Of a stretch of DNA of 64,000 nucleotides, positions 24,601 through 33,249 are shown piece by piece (within the stretch, counting starts at the first letter, position 1; every line of letters begins with the position of its first letter). Source of the DNA: Lentzea xinjiangensis (GTDB lineage: Bacteria > Actinomycetota > Actinomycetes > Mycobacteriales > Pseudonocardiaceae); NCBI RefSeq assembly GCF_900110955.1, contig NZ_FOFR01000001.1:310001-374000 (forward strand). The letters run 5' to 3'. The position numbers and the translations under genes were made by a program. The notes beneath the pieces were generated by a model. That model saw only the letters and a program-made list of their open reading frames with translations, was not told the DNA's origin and ran no database searches.

Positions 24601-26436
24601 GTGTTGGATACCGTCGTGACGACTGCTAAGCGCCGTGCCCGTGTTCGTGCCCCTGAGCTGGTAGGACGCGGCTGGCTGAACACGGGTGACGCCACCGTCG
24701 GTCTCAAGGACCTGCGCGGCAAGATCGTGCTGCTCGACTTCTGGACGTTCTGCTGCATCAACTGCCTGCACGTCCTCGACGAGCTGCGCCCGCTCGAGGA
24801 GGAGTTCGCGGACGTCCTGGTCACGATCGGGGTGCACTCGCCCAAGTTCGTGCACGAGGCCGACCCCGATGCGCTCAGGGCGGCCGTCGAGCGCTACGAG
24901 GTGCACCACCCCGTCCTCGACGACCCCGAGCTCACGACGTGGCAGAACTACGCCGTGAAGGCGTGGCCGACCCTCGTGCTGGTCGACCCCGAGGGCTACG
25001 TCGTGCACGTGGCCGCGGGTGAGGGGCACGTCGAGGCGCTCAGGACGATCGTCGGGGAGCTCGTCGAGGAGCACGACGAGAAGGGCACGCTGCACCGCGG
25101 CACCGGCCCGTACGTCGCGCCCGAGCCGGAGAACACCACGCTGCGGTTCCCCGCCAAGGCGATCGTCACGCCGAGCGGCACGATCCTGGTCAGCGACTCC
25201 GCCCACCACAGCGTCGTCGAGCTGGAGGCCGACGGCGAGACCGTCATCCGCCGCATCGGCACCGGCGAACGCGGCAGGGCCGACGGGGCCAGGCCCACCT
25301 TCTCCGAGCCCGCCGGCCTCACCCTGGTCCCGAACACCCACGGCTACGACGTGGTCGTCGCGGACACGGTCAACCACCTCCTGCGCGGCATCCACCTGGA
25401 GACCGGCGAGGTCACGACGCTGGCCGGCACCGGTGAGCAGTGGCGCGACGGCGAGACCGACGGGCCCGCCGACAAGATCGACCTGACCAGCCCGTGGGAC
25501 GTCGCCTGGTGGAACGGCGGTGTGGCCATCGCCATGGCCGGCAACCACACGCTGGGCTTCTTCGACCCCGAGGCCGGCACCGTCAGCAGGCTCGCCGGCA
25601 CCACGGTCGAGGGCATCAACGACGGTCCCGCCGAGGGCGCCTTCTTCGCGCAGACGTCCGGGCTGGCCGCCGACGGCGCCAGGCTGTGGATGGTCGACTC
25701 CGAGACGAGCGCGCTGCGCTACCTGGAGGACGGCGAGGTCCACACCGTCGTCGGCAAGGGGCTGTTCGCGTTCGGCCACCGGGACGGCGACGCGGACGAG
25801 GCGCTCCTTCAGCACCCGCTCGGCGTCACGGTCCTGCCGGACCACTCCGTCGCCATCTCGGACACCTACAACAACGCGGTCCGGCGCTACGACCCCGCGA
25901 CGAGGACGCTGTCCACGATCGCCACGGACATCGCGGAGCCGTCCGACGCGCTGCTGGTGGACGGTGAGCTGCTCGTCGTCGCGAGCGCCGCCCACCGCCT
26001 CGAGCGGTTCTCGGCGGCCGCCACGAAGATCGACGGCGAGGCGCACGAGGTCAAGCGGCCCTCCACCGACATCGCGGCCGGCGAGTTCGAGCTCGCCGTC
26101 GTCTTCACCCCGCCGCCCGGGACGAAGCTGGACGAGAGGTACGGGCCGTCGACCCGCCTGCAGATCACCAGCTCGCCCCCGGAGCTGATCCTGGAAGGCG
26201 CGGGCGTCGGCACGGATCTGGTACGGGTGTTGCGGATCAACGATCAGGTCACGAACGGCGTCCTGCACGTCGTCGCGCAGGCCGCGAGTTGCAGCGACGA
26301 CCCGGCGGAGGAACACCCCGTGTGCCGCCTGACCAGGCAGGATTGGGGAGTACCCGTTCGAGTGCTTGACGATGCACCTACCAGGCTGCCCTTGCTCATG
26401 GGCGGCATGGACGAAGCAGGTCAGGAGGCCACGTAG
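24601..26436 (+). CDS. Thioredoxin-like/NHL-repeat fusion protein (NHLRC2-like)
   Basis: The 611-residue protein has two parts. Residues about 15-155 form a TlpA-type thioredoxin domain with FWTFCCINCLHVLDEL; the CxxC pair lies in CINC. Residues about 175-490 form an NHL beta-propeller (ILVSDSAHHSVVELE, VVADTVNHLLRGIH, TLAGTGEQWRDG, VAISDTYNNAVRRYD). A C-terminal beta domain follows (ELAVVFTPPPGTKLDE). This is the architecture of NHLRC2. There is no signal peptide, so it is probably cytoplasmic; its redox substrate is unknown. GTG 24601 is used; GTG 24616 is possible. The GroES-like gene follows 9 bp downstream with its own promoter in the coding tail. Confidence 0.85.
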   Translation: MLDTVVTTAKRRARVRAPELVGRGWLNTGDATVGLKDLRGKIVLLDFWTFCCINCLHVLDELRPLEEEFADVLVTIGVHSPKFVHEADPDALRAAVERYEVHHPVLDDPELTTWQNYAVKAWPTLVLVDPEGYVVHVAAGEGHVEALRTIVGELVEEHDEKGTLHRGTGPYVAPEPENTTLRFPAKAIVTPSGTILVSDSAHHSVVELEADGETVIRRIGTGERGRADGARPTFSEPAGLTLVPNTHGYDVVVADTVNHLLRGIHLETGEVTTLAGTGEQWRDGETDGPADKIDLTSPWDVAWWNGGVAIAMAGNHTLGFFDPEAGTVSRLAGTTVEGINDGPAEGAFFAQTSGLAADGARLWMVDSETSALRYLEDGEVHTVVGKGLFAFGHRDGDADEALLQHPLGVTVLPDHSVAISDTYNNAVRRYDPATRTLSTIATDIAEPSDALLVDGELLVVASAAHRLERFSAAATKIDGEAHEVKRPSTDIAAGEFELAVVFTPPPGTKLDERYGPSTRLQITSSPPELILEGAGVGTDLVRVLRINDQVTNGVLHVVAQAASCSDDPAEEHPVCRLTRQDWGVPVRVLDDAPTRLPLLMGGMDEAGQEAT

Positions 26437-26439
26437 ACT
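26434..26439 (+). promoter_or_regulatory. Leaderless-type -10 box for the GroES-like gene
   Basis: TAGACT ends 6 nt before GTG 26446, overlapping the 3' end and stop of the preceding gene. No ribosome binding site is seen. Confidence 0.5.
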
Positions 26440-26445
26440 CTGCGG

Positions 26446-26766
26446 GTGCCTGATGTCAAGCTCGAGATCCAGATGCTGTACGACCGTGTGATGGTGCGCA
26501 TTTCGCCGGAGGACGGCGAGCGGCGTTCCAGCGGAGGCATCGTGATCCCCGCGACGGCCCAGATGGCGAAGCGGTTGGCGTGGGGTGAGGTGTTCGGAGT
26601 CGGTACCGGCGTGCGGCAGGTCAAGGTGGGCGACCGGGTGTTGTTCAACCCGGAGGACCAGCTCGAGGTCGAGGTGCACGGCACCACGTACCTCGTGATG
26701 AGGGAGCGCGATCTGCACGCCGTTGCGACGGAGCTCACCGAGCACGGTACTGGTCTGTACCTATGA
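26446..26766 (+). CDS. GroES (Cpn10)-like protein without a GroEL partner
   Basis: The 106-residue protein follows the Cpn10 fold: LYDRVMVRISPEDGE, then a mobile-loop-like RRSSGGIVIPATAQMAKRLA, GEVFGVGTGVRQVKVGDRVLF and YLVMRERDLHAV. The IVI tripeptide that docks onto GroEL is present. It is diverged from canonical actinobacterial GroES and no groEL lies nearby, so it may serve a divergent chaperonin or another partner. A GTG start with a TAGACT box 6 nt upstream suggests leaderless expression independent of the thioredoxin/NHL gene. Confidence 0.8.
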   Translation: MPDVKLEIQMLYDRVMVRISPEDGERRSSGGIVIPATAQMAKRLAWGEVFGVGTGVRQVKVGDRVLFNPEDQLEVEVHGTTYLVMRERDLHAVATELTEHGTGLYL

Positions 26767-26842
26767 GCCGCCGGTTCGTGATCTGCGCCTGGTAGCCACG
26801 GGGATATGCCGCCTCAGGAGAGACAGGGCAACGGGGAGAGCT

Positions 26843-28831
26843 GTGCCGTACGACGCTGACAAGACGAGAGCGATGCCTCCGGTGGGTCCCGGTGGCACCT
26901 CCTCCGAGAAAACCGCCAAGATCAACCCGGTGCAGGCGGACGCCTCGACCGCGGCTTGGCCGTCTGAGGAGCCGGACAACGAGCCGACCGTCACCGCGGC
27001 CGTGCCCGGCGTCGGTTTCCCCGCGAGCGAGGACGCCACCGAGTACATGCGGCCGGTGTCACCGCAGCCGCGGCCGGAGGACTCGGGCGTCTACGGCCCC
27101 GTGATGGTCGAACCGGGCGAGGACGAGGATCGGCCGAAGAACAGCAGGAAGAAGGCGCTGGTCGTGGCCGCGGCCGTGGTCGGCGCGTTCGGCCTGCTCT
27201 ACGGCCTCGACATGCTCGTCTCCAGCGGCAACGTGCCGCGTGGCGTGACCGTGGCCGGCGTCGACGTCGGGGGCATGAGCCACGCCGACGCCGAGAAGAA
27301 GCTGCGCGACGAGATCGGCCCGCGGCTCAGCAAGCCCGTCGCGCTCAAGGCGGGTGACGTCACCTCGGAGCTCGACCCGAAGTCCGCCGGCCTGGAGCTC
27401 GACTGGAACGGCACGATCGACCGTGCCGGCAGCCAGCCGCTCAGCCCGGTCACGCGCGTCACCTCGTTCTTCACGAGCCGCGAGGTCGGTGTCGCGACGA
27501 AGGCCGACGCCACGAAGGTCTCGGGCGCGCTGGAGGCGCTGCGTCCCAAGCTCGACCACGAGCCCGTCGAGGGCACCATCAGGTTCGAGGGCGCCACCCC
27601 CGTCGCCGTCGACCCGCACAACGGCCAGAAGCTCAAGGTCGACCAGGCCGCGAGTGCGGTCGTCGCGAACTGGGCCTCCGGCGCGCCCGTCGAGGTCCCG
27701 ATGGACTTCACCCCGGTGAAGACCACCAAGGAGGGCGTCGAGAAGGCGCTCAACGAGATCGTCAAGACGGCCGTGTCCGGGCCGGTCAAGATCAAGGGCG
27801 AGGGCAAGGACGCGACGCTCACGCCGGAGCAGATCGGGGCCACGCTGGCCTTCGCGCCCGGCGACGGCGGCGCGCTGAACGTCGGGCCGAACAAGGACAA
27901 GCTCGTCGAGGCGGCCCTGCCGCAGCTCAAGGACACCGTCAAGGAGGGCAAGGACGCCCAGATCGTCTTCGAGGGCGGCAAGCCGACCGTCAAGGAGTCG
28001 GTGGACGGCCTCGACCTCGACTGGGACAAGAACCTCCAGCCCTACTTCGACGCGCTGAAGAAGACCGACGCGCGCGAGGTCAAGTTCGAGTACAAGCACA
28101 CGCCCGCGAAGGTCACCACCGAGCAGGCGAACAAGATGGGCATCAAGGAGGTCATCGGCGAGTTCACCACCGGTGGCTTCGCCGCCGAGTCCGGCGTCAA
28201 CATCAGGGTCGTCGCGCAGAAGGTCAACGGCGCGATCGTGAAGCCCAAGGAGACGTTCAGCCTCAACAAGCACACCGGGCCGCGCGGCACCGCCCAGGGC
28301 TACGTCGAGGCGGGCATCATCGAGAACGGCATCCCCGGCCGCGCGGTCGGCGGTGGCATCTCGCAGTTCGCCACGACGCTGTACAACGCGTACTACCTCG
28401 CCGGCATGAAGGACGCGGGGCACAAGGAGCACAGCTACTGGATCACCCGGTACCCCAAGGGCCGGGAGGCGACGGTGTTCATGGACGGCGCGGGCAACAG
28501 CCTCATCGACATCGCCTTCACCAACCCCGACGACACCGGCGTCGCGATCCAGACGATCTGGACCCCGTCCTCGATCAAGATCGTGCTCTGGGGCACCAAG
28601 AACTACGACGTCACCGGCTCGACCAGCGCGGAGTTCAACCACACCCAGCCGGAGGAGCGCAAGGTCAACAAGACCCCGTGCTCGCCCAGCAACGGCGCGC
28701 AGGGCTTCTCGGTGACCGACACCCGCACCATCAAGGACCGCCGCACCGGCCAGGTCCGCACCGAGTCGCGCACGGTCCGCTACGACCCGTCGCACAAGAT
28801 CATCTGTGAGCCGCCACCACCCGGCGGCTGA
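26843..28831 (+). CDS. VanW family protein with peptidoglycan-binding-like domain
   Basis: The 662-residue protein has a cytoplasmic N-terminal region of about 110 acidic, Pro-rich residues, one transmembrane segment (ALVVAAAVVGAFGLLYGLDM) and a long extracellular part. That part contains a YoaR-like domain (GVTVAGVDVGGMSHADAEKK), repeated beta modules and a VanW domain near residues 470-590 (FSLNKHTGPRGTAQGYVEAG, then GGGISQFATTLYNAYYLAGM). VanW proteins accompany glycopeptide-resistance loci, but most actinobacterial members, including this one, are not next to van genes. GTG 26843 is preceded by GGGGAGAG; the frame is open further upstream. A large perfect hairpin follows 20 nt after the stop. 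Confidence 0.86.
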   Translation: MPYDADKTRAMPPVGPGGTSSEKTAKINPVQADASTAAWPSEEPDNEPTVTAAVPGVGFPASEDATEYMRPVSPQPRPEDSGVYGPVMVEPGEDEDRPKNSRKKALVVAAAVVGAFGLLYGLDMLVSSGNVPRGVTVAGVDVGGMSHADAEKKLRDEIGPRLSKPVALKAGDVTSELDPKSAGLELDWNGTIDRAGSQPLSPVTRVTSFFTSREVGVATKADATKVSGALEALRPKLDHEPVEGTIRFEGATPVAVDPHNGQKLKVDQAASAVVANWASGAPVEVPMDFTPVKTTKEGVEKALNEIVKTAVSGPVKIKGEGKDATLTPEQIGATLAFAPGDGGALNVGPNKDKLVEAALPQLKDTVKEGKDAQIVFEGGKPTVKESVDGLDLDWDKNLQPYFDALKKTDAREVKFEYKHTPAKVTTEQANKMGIKEVIGEFTTGGFAAESGVNIRVVAQKVNGAIVKPKETFSLNKHTGPRGTAQGYVEAGIIENGIPGRAVGGGISQFATTLYNAYYLAGMKDAGHKEHSYWITRYPKGREATVFMDGAGNSLIDIAFTNPDDTGVAIQTIWTPSSIKIVLWGTKNYDVTGSTSAEFNHTQPEERKVNKTPCSPSNGAQGFSVTDTRTIKDRRTGQVRTESRTVRYDPSHKIICEPPPPGG

Positions 28832-28850
28832 GCGCCTTTGCGGATTCGCG

Positions 28851-28886
28851 GTGGCCACGAACGGGTAATCACCCGTTCGTGGCCAC
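28851..28886. terminator. Perfect 16-bp inverted repeat overlapping the DUF1206 start codon
   Basis: GTGGCCACGAACGGGT (28851-28866), loop AATC, then its exact complement (28871-28886). It lies 20 nt after the vanW-like stop and so could terminate that gene. The GTG start of the next gene (28879-28881) falls inside the 3' arm, so if present in an mRNA it would bury that start. Confidence 0.6.
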
Positions 28887-29670
28887 TGTTGCGCATGAGG
28901 CGCGAAGACATCCCGTCGTCCAGACGCTGGGGCGGGTGGGGATGGTTGTGTACGGAGCGGTCCACGTGCTCATCGCGTGGCTGGCGCTCCAGGTCGCGTT
29001 CGGCGGTGACGCCGAGCAGACGGACTCGAAGGGCGCGCTGAGCGAGCTCGCGCAGAACGGCGCCTGGCTGCTGTGGGCGGTCGGCATCGGCCTGGTCTTC
29101 TTCGCGATCTGGCAGATGATCCTCGCCTTCGTCGGGTACACCTACATCGGCAAGCAGCGCAAGCGGATCTCGAAGCGCATCGGTTCCGCCGCCCGTGCGA
29201 TCACCGCCGGCGGTATCGCGTTCGGTGCGTTCAAGTACGCCACCAGCGGAAGCGCGGGCAACCAGACCGCCCAGCAGCAGGAGCTGACCGCGCAGGTGCT
29301 CGCGTGGCCCGCGGGCCAGTGGATCGTCGGGGCCGTCGCGATCGGCGTGCTCGTCACCGCGGGCGTGATCGCCTACAAGGGTTTCAAGAAGTCCTTCGAG
29401 AAGGACCTCGACATGGGCCGCGCGCCCTCGTGGATCGAACCGGTCGGCCGCATCGGCTGGATCGGCAAGGGCGTCGCGTACGGCGTGATCGGTCTCCTCA
29501 TCGGGCTGGCCGCGGTCAACGCCGACCCGCAGCAGGCCGGCGGCATGGACAAGGCGCTGCACACGCTGGCAGCGCAGCCCTACGGCATGTTCCTGCTCGC
29601 CGCCGTGGCGATCGGCATCGCGGCCTTCGGCGTCTACTGCTTCGTGGCGGCACGCGCGCTCAAGGAGTGA
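28879..29670 (+). CDS. DUF1206 integral membrane protein
   Basis: The 263-residue protein contains three repeats of a two-helix DUF1206 unit, giving about six transmembrane segments: VGMVVYGAVHVLIAWLALQ, LLWAVGIGLVFFAIWQMILA, AARAITAGGIAFGAFKYA, QWIVGAVAIGVLVTAGVIA, GKGVAYGVIGLLIGLAAV and FLLAAVAIGIAAFGVYCFVA. Each repeat opens with a G-R-x-G/A block. The function of the family is unknown. GTG 28879 is the only start before the first repeat; it has no ribosome binding site and lies in the 3' arm of a perfect hairpin, so expression may start at or just before this codon. Confidence 0.8.
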   Translation: MATVAHEARRHPVVQTLGRVGMVVYGAVHVLIAWLALQVAFGGDAEQTDSKGALSELAQNGAWLLWAVGIGLVFFAIWQMILAFVGYTYIGKQRKRISKRIGSAARAITAGGIAFGAFKYATSGSAGNQTAQQQELTAQVLAWPAGQWIVGAVAIGVLVTAGVIAYKGFKKSFEKDLDMGRAPSWIEPVGRIGWIGKGVAYGVIGLLIGLAAVNADPQQAGGMDKALHTLAAQPYGMFLLAAVAIGIAAFGVYCFVAARALKE

Positions 29671-29740
29671 AAACGGACGTGCGCCGCGCCGGATCACCGC
29701 GCTAGCGTGCCGTCCGTGGTGAGTCCGGAAGCGAACAGGT

Positions 29741-29770
29741 TCGGGGCTGCGGTCCAACCGTCAGCCCCGA
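29741..29770 (+). promoter_or_regulatory. Leader hairpin upstream of the MFS efflux gene
   Basis: A perfect 9-bp stem, TCGGGGCTG / CAGCCCCGA, with a 12-nt loop lies 26 nt before GTG 29796. A TAGCGT -10 box at 29703-29708 would place the hairpin in an 80-nt leader, which also contains a short out-of-frame reading frame from GTG 29716. Drug-responsive attenuation is possible but unproven. Confidence 0.4.
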
Positions 29771-29795
29771 CACCTCTTCGCCTCCGGAGTCGTCC

Positions 29796-30833
29796 GTGCC
29801 TCTTGCGCTGTACCTGCTCGCCCTGGCCGTGTTCGCCATGGGCACCTCCGAGTTCATGCTGGCCGGCCTGCTGCCCGGCATCGCGGCCGATCTCGGTGTC
29901 CCCGTGGGCACCGCGGGCCTGCTCACCTCCGCGTTCGCCGCGGGGATGGCCGTCGGCGCGCCGTTGCTGGCGGCGCTCGCCCGCACCTGGCCGCCGCGGG
30001 TCAGCCTGTGCGGTCTCGTCGTCCTCTTCCTGACCGCGCACGTGGTCAGCGCCTTCACCACCGGCTTCACCGTGCTGCTGGCGGCCAGGGTGGTCGCCGC
30101 GCTGGCGAACGCCGGATTTCTCGCCGTGGCACTGACAACGGCCTCCGCACTGGTGCCACCGCAACGGCGCGGCCGGGCGCTGGGCGTGCTGCTGTCCGGC
30201 ACGACGGTGGCCATGATCGCCGGTGTGCCGGGAGGCGCGCTGCTCGGCACCGCGTTCGGCTGGCGCACCACGTTCCTGGCCGTCGCCGTGCTGTGCGTCC
30301 CGGCGGCGATCGGCGTGCTGGCGGGGATCTCCGCGCGGGAGGATCGGCCCACCGCCCCGCTGCGGCCGGAGCTCGCCGAGCTGGGCAAGCCGCGGCTGCT
30401 GCTGGTCGTGGCGCTCGCCGTGGTGGTGAACGCGGTGACCTTCGGCCACTTCACGTTCCTCGCGCCGGTCGTCACCGACGTCGCCGGGATGGGCGAGTGG
30501 TGGGTGCCGGCCACCCTGGTGCTGTTCGGAGCCGGTTCCTCCGCCGGGGTCGCGATTGGCGGCCGGCTGGCCGACACCGCGCCACGTCCTGTGATCGCCG
30601 TCGGCGGACCGCTGGTGCTCGTCGGCTGGTGGAGCCTGGACGTGCTCGGTCGCGAGCCGGTCCTGCTGCCGCCGCTGGTCTTCGTCCTCGGCGTGCTCTC
30701 GTTCGCGGTGGGTGGCACGCTGATCGCGCGGGTGCTGCACCACGCGGCAGGGGCGCCCACGATGGCGGGGTCCTACGCCACCGCGGCGCTCAACGTCGGC
30801 GCGGTCATCGGGCCGGTCGCGTTCGCCTGGTAG
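29796..30833 (+). CDS. MFS efflux transporter, Cmx/CmlR-like, C-terminally short
   Basis: The 345-residue major facilitator protein resembles actinobacterial chloramphenicol exporters and other DHA1 pumps. The N-terminus FAMGTSEFMLAGLLPGIAADL is typical, and motif-C-like GVPGGALLGTAFGWR follows TM4. About 11 transmembrane helices can be counted. Family members usually have about 390-400 residues; here the protein ends at LNVGAVIGPVAFAW, within what is normally TM11, so TM12 and the tail are missing. A strong terminator hairpin starts 10 bp after the stop. It may be an inactive truncation. Confidence 0.78.
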   Translation: MPLALYLLALAVFAMGTSEFMLAGLLPGIAADLGVPVGTAGLLTSAFAAGMAVGAPLLAALARTWPPRVSLCGLVVLFLTAHVVSAFTTGFTVLLAARVVAALANAGFLAVALTTASALVPPQRRGRALGVLLSGTTVAMIAGVPGGALLGTAFGWRTTFLAVAVLCVPAAIGVLAGISAREDRPTAPLRPELAELGKPRLLLVVALAVVVNAVTFGHFTFLAPVVTDVAGMGEWWVPATLVLFGAGSSAGVAIGGRLADTAPRPVIAVGGPLVLVGWWSLDVLGREPVLLPPLVFVLGVLSFAVGGTLIARVLHHAAGAPTMAGSYATAALNVGAVIGPVAFAW

Positions 30834-30843
30834 GGGAACGGGA

Positions 30844-30881
30844 ACGGGCCCCGCACCTCGGGCAGGAGGTGCGGGGCCCGT
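30844..30881. terminator. Bidirectional terminator between MFS and acyl-CoA dehydrogenase genes
   Basis: A perfect 16-bp stem (ACGGGCCCCGCACCTC and its complement) with a 6-nt loop lies between the two convergent stops at 30833 and 30896. Confidence 0.85.
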
Positions 30882-30895
30882 CGTCCTCAGAGCGC

Positions 30896-32731
30896 TCAGA
30901 AAACGCTCTCGTCGATGTCCATCAGCGAGTTGTCCGTGGACTCCGCGATCTTGCGACGGGCGGTGAGCTCCGGCAGCACGTTCTTCGCGAAGAACGACGC
31001 CACGGCGACCTTGCCCTCGTAGAACGCCTTGTCCTTGGCCGACACCGTGCCGCCGAGCTTCTGCAGCGCGACCTCGGCCTGGCGCAGCAGCAGCCAGCCC
31101 ACGAGCACGTCACCCGCGGTCATCAGCAGGCGGACCGAGTTCTGCCCCACCTTGTAGAGGTTGCGGACGTCCTCCTGGGAGGAGGTCAGGAAGCCGACCA
31201 GCGAGCCGAGCATGCCCTGCAGGTCCTCGAGACCCTGCTTGAGCAGCGCGCGCTCCTCCTTCAGGCGACCGTTGCCGCCCTCGTTGTCGAGGAACGACTG
31301 GATCTCGCCGTTGATGAACGCGAGCGCCTGGCCCTTGTCGCGGATGATCTTGCGGAAGAAGAAGTCCAGCGACTGGATGGCCGTGGTGCCCTCGTACAGC
31401 GAGTCGATCTTCGAGTCGCGGATGTACTGCTCGATCGGGTACTCCTGCAGGAAGCCCGAGCCGCCCAGCGTCTGCAGCGACTGCGCGAGCTGCTCGTACG
31501 CGCGCTCCGAGCCGACGCCCTTGACGATCGGCAGCAGCAGGTCGTTGACCTTCGCCGCGAGCTCCGCGTCCTCGCCGCCGAGCATCACCTTGTCCTGGAA
31601 CGTCGCCGTGTACAGGTACACGGCGCGCAGGCCCTCGGCGTACGCCTTCTGCAGCATCAGGCTGCGGCGCACGTCCGGGTGGTTGGTGATGGTGACGCGC
31701 GGGGCCGTCTTGTCCGTCATGCGCGTGAGGTCGGCGGACTGGACGCGCTCCTTGGCGTAGGACAGCGCGTTCAGGTAGCCGGTCGACAGCGTCGCGATGG
31801 CCTTGGTGCCGACCATCATGCGGGCGTACTCGATGACGTCGAACATCTGCGCGATGCCGTCGTGCACCTCGCCCAGCAGCCAGCCCTGGGCGGGGACGCC
31901 GTGCTGGCCGAACGTCAGCTCGCACGTGGTGGACGCCTTGATGCCCATCTTGTGCTCGACGTTGGTGACGAAGGCGCCGTTGCGCTCGCCCAGCTCACCG
32001 GTCTGCGGGTCGAAGTGGAACTTCGGCACGAGGAACAGCGACAGGCCCTTGGTGCCCGGCTTCGCCTCGATGCCGTCGCCCTCGGGCCGCGCCAGCACCA
32101 TGTGCATGATGTTCTCGGTCAGGTCCTGGTCGGCGGACGTGATGAAGCGCTTCACGCCCTCGATGTGCCAGGAACCGTCGTCCTGCTTGATCGCCTTGGT
32201 GCGACCGGCGCCGACGTCGGAACCGGCGTCCGGCTCGGTGAGCACCATCGTGGCGCCCCAGCCGCGGTCGATCATGATCTGCGCCCAGTGCTTGTCGCGC
32301 TCGGTGCCGTTGTTGTAGACGACCGTCGCGAAGCTCGGGCCCGCGAGGTACATGTAGATCGGCGGGTTGGCGCCGAGGATCAGCTCGGACGCGGCCCAGG
32401 CGACCGACGGCGGCGTGCCGAAGCCGCCCAGCTCCTCCGGCAGGAACATGCGGTACCACTCGCCGTCCCACACGGCCTTGTACGACTTCTTCAGCGACTC
32501 CGGCAGCGTGGCCGAGTGGGTCGCCGGGTCGAACTGGGGCGGGTTGCGGTCGGCGTCGGCGAACGAGTCCGCGAGCGGCCCCTCCGCGAGGGTCTTCATC
32601 TCGGCCAGAACGCCGCGCGCGGTGTCCTCGTCGGACTGCTCGAACGGCCCCTTGCCGAGGTGGTCCTGCACGTTGAAGACCTCGAACAGGTTGAACTCGA
32701 GATCCCGGACGTTGCTCTTGTAGTGGCCCAT
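30896..32731 (-). CDS. fadE: Acyl-CoA dehydrogenase, FadE5-like (long form)
   Basis: The 611-residue acyl-CoA dehydrogenase belongs to the long, roughly 600-residue subgroup typified by mycobacterial FadE5. The N-terminal 80 residues precede the dehydrogenase core. Core motifs are [34 protein letters not shown] and [20 protein letters not shown]. The catalytic Glu is in [17 protein letters not shown]-terminal helical domain of about 120 residues completes it. The enzyme feeds electrons to ETF and then probably EtfD. Two TACT-N4-AGTA sites lie just upstream, tying it to the other oxidation genes in the window. In mycobacteria fadE5 lies beside the fabG4/fadA2 cluster; here it is 20 kb away. 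Confidence 0.92.
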   Translation of the reverse strand: MGHYKSNVRDLEFNLFEVFNVQDHLGKGPFEQSDEDTARGVLAEMKTLAEGPLADSFADADRNPPQFDPATHSATLPESLKKSYKAVWDGEWYRMFLPEELGGFGTPPSVAWAASELILGANPPIYMYLAGPSFATVVYNNGTERDKHWAQIMIDRGWGATMVLTEPDAGSDVGAGRTKAIKQDDGSWHIEGVKRFITSADQDLTENIMHMVLARPEGDGIEAKPGTKGLSLFLVPKFHFDPQTGELGERNGAFVTNVEHKMGIKASTTCELTFGQHGVPAQGWLLGEVHDGIAQMFDVIEYARMMVGTKAIATLSTGYLNALSYAKERVQSADLTRMTDKTAPRVTITNHPDVRRSLMLQKAYAEGLRAVYLYTATFQDKVMLGGEDAELAAKVNDLLLPIVKGVGSERAYEQLAQSLQTLGGSGFLQEYPIEQYIRDSKIDSLYEGTTAIQSLDFFFRKIIRDKGQALAFINGEIQSFLDNEGGNGRLKEERALLKQGLEDLQGMLGSLVGFLTSSQEDVRNLYKVGQNSVRLLMTAGDVLVGWLLLRQAEVALQKLGGTVSAKDKAFYEGKVAVASFFAKNVLPELTARRKIAESTDNSLMDIDESVF

Positions 32732-33249
32732 CTCGTCAGCTCACTCCTCAGGGTCGCGGCGGGGTCGCCTACTGACCGGTAACAACAGGGTATTACTCGA
32801 CAGTAACCCCGGCAAGAGCGACCACCCACTGGTGGCGAACCAGACAGTCCTCCACGCCGCCTGAATCGGGCATGAGACCCGGTCACACCCGTGTCGGGCG
32901 CTCGACCGCCATGTCTTTCGGCGCCGCGTTCGCGGCTCCCCGGCATCGGACCGGTGATGGCGCATGGGCGTTCTTGCCCAGGCGCAGCGGATTCAGGCGG
33001 CATTCGTGCCCCCGTTGGTGCATCCAGTCGAGTCGCGTACTCCCCTTCGGCGTGCGGCGCACTCTTGGCCTTTCACGTCTATGAACAAGGGTCACGAATG
33101 TGATTCAAGACTGGCGTAGGTCTTCCGCCCCACCGCAACAGTCTCGTAAGACGTACGTCACATATCCCGTGCGGATGTGCCAGGTTCCGCCGCCCGAGAC
33201 CTGGTGCGACTCGCGGGCACACGTGTGTGCACACGCCGCAGGAGGTCAC
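32732..33249. other. 518-bp divergent intergenic region
   Basis: No credible gene is seen. The left end holds the paired operators described above. The right end holds GACGTACGTC (33150-33159), a perfect 10-bp palindrome inside AAGACGTACGTCAC. A near-palindromic GCACACGTGTGTGC lies around 33219-33232, shortly before the symporter start. Several short overlapping open frames exist on both strands but lack coding character and ribosome binding sites. Confidence 0.6.
32770..32805. promoter_or_regulatory. Paired TACT-N4-AGTA operators upstream of the FadE5-like gene
   Basis: TACT-GACC-GGTA (32770-32781, one mismatch) and T-TACT-CGAC-AGTA-A (32793-32806, perfect) have centres 24 bp apart and sit 40-75 bp before the start codon at 32731. 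The motif matches the sites at 8.3, 11.0 and 43.9 kb. Confidence 0.65.

Noticed and set aside
23251-26745. A 1164-residue minus-strand open frame
   Set aside because: Only its last 339 residues are a real oxidoreductase with a good start at 24270; the rest is antisense to the thioredoxin/NHL gene.
26843-28831. A glycopeptide-resistance (van) locus
   Set aside because: The VanW domain protein stands alone; no vanH, A, X, R or S gene is present.
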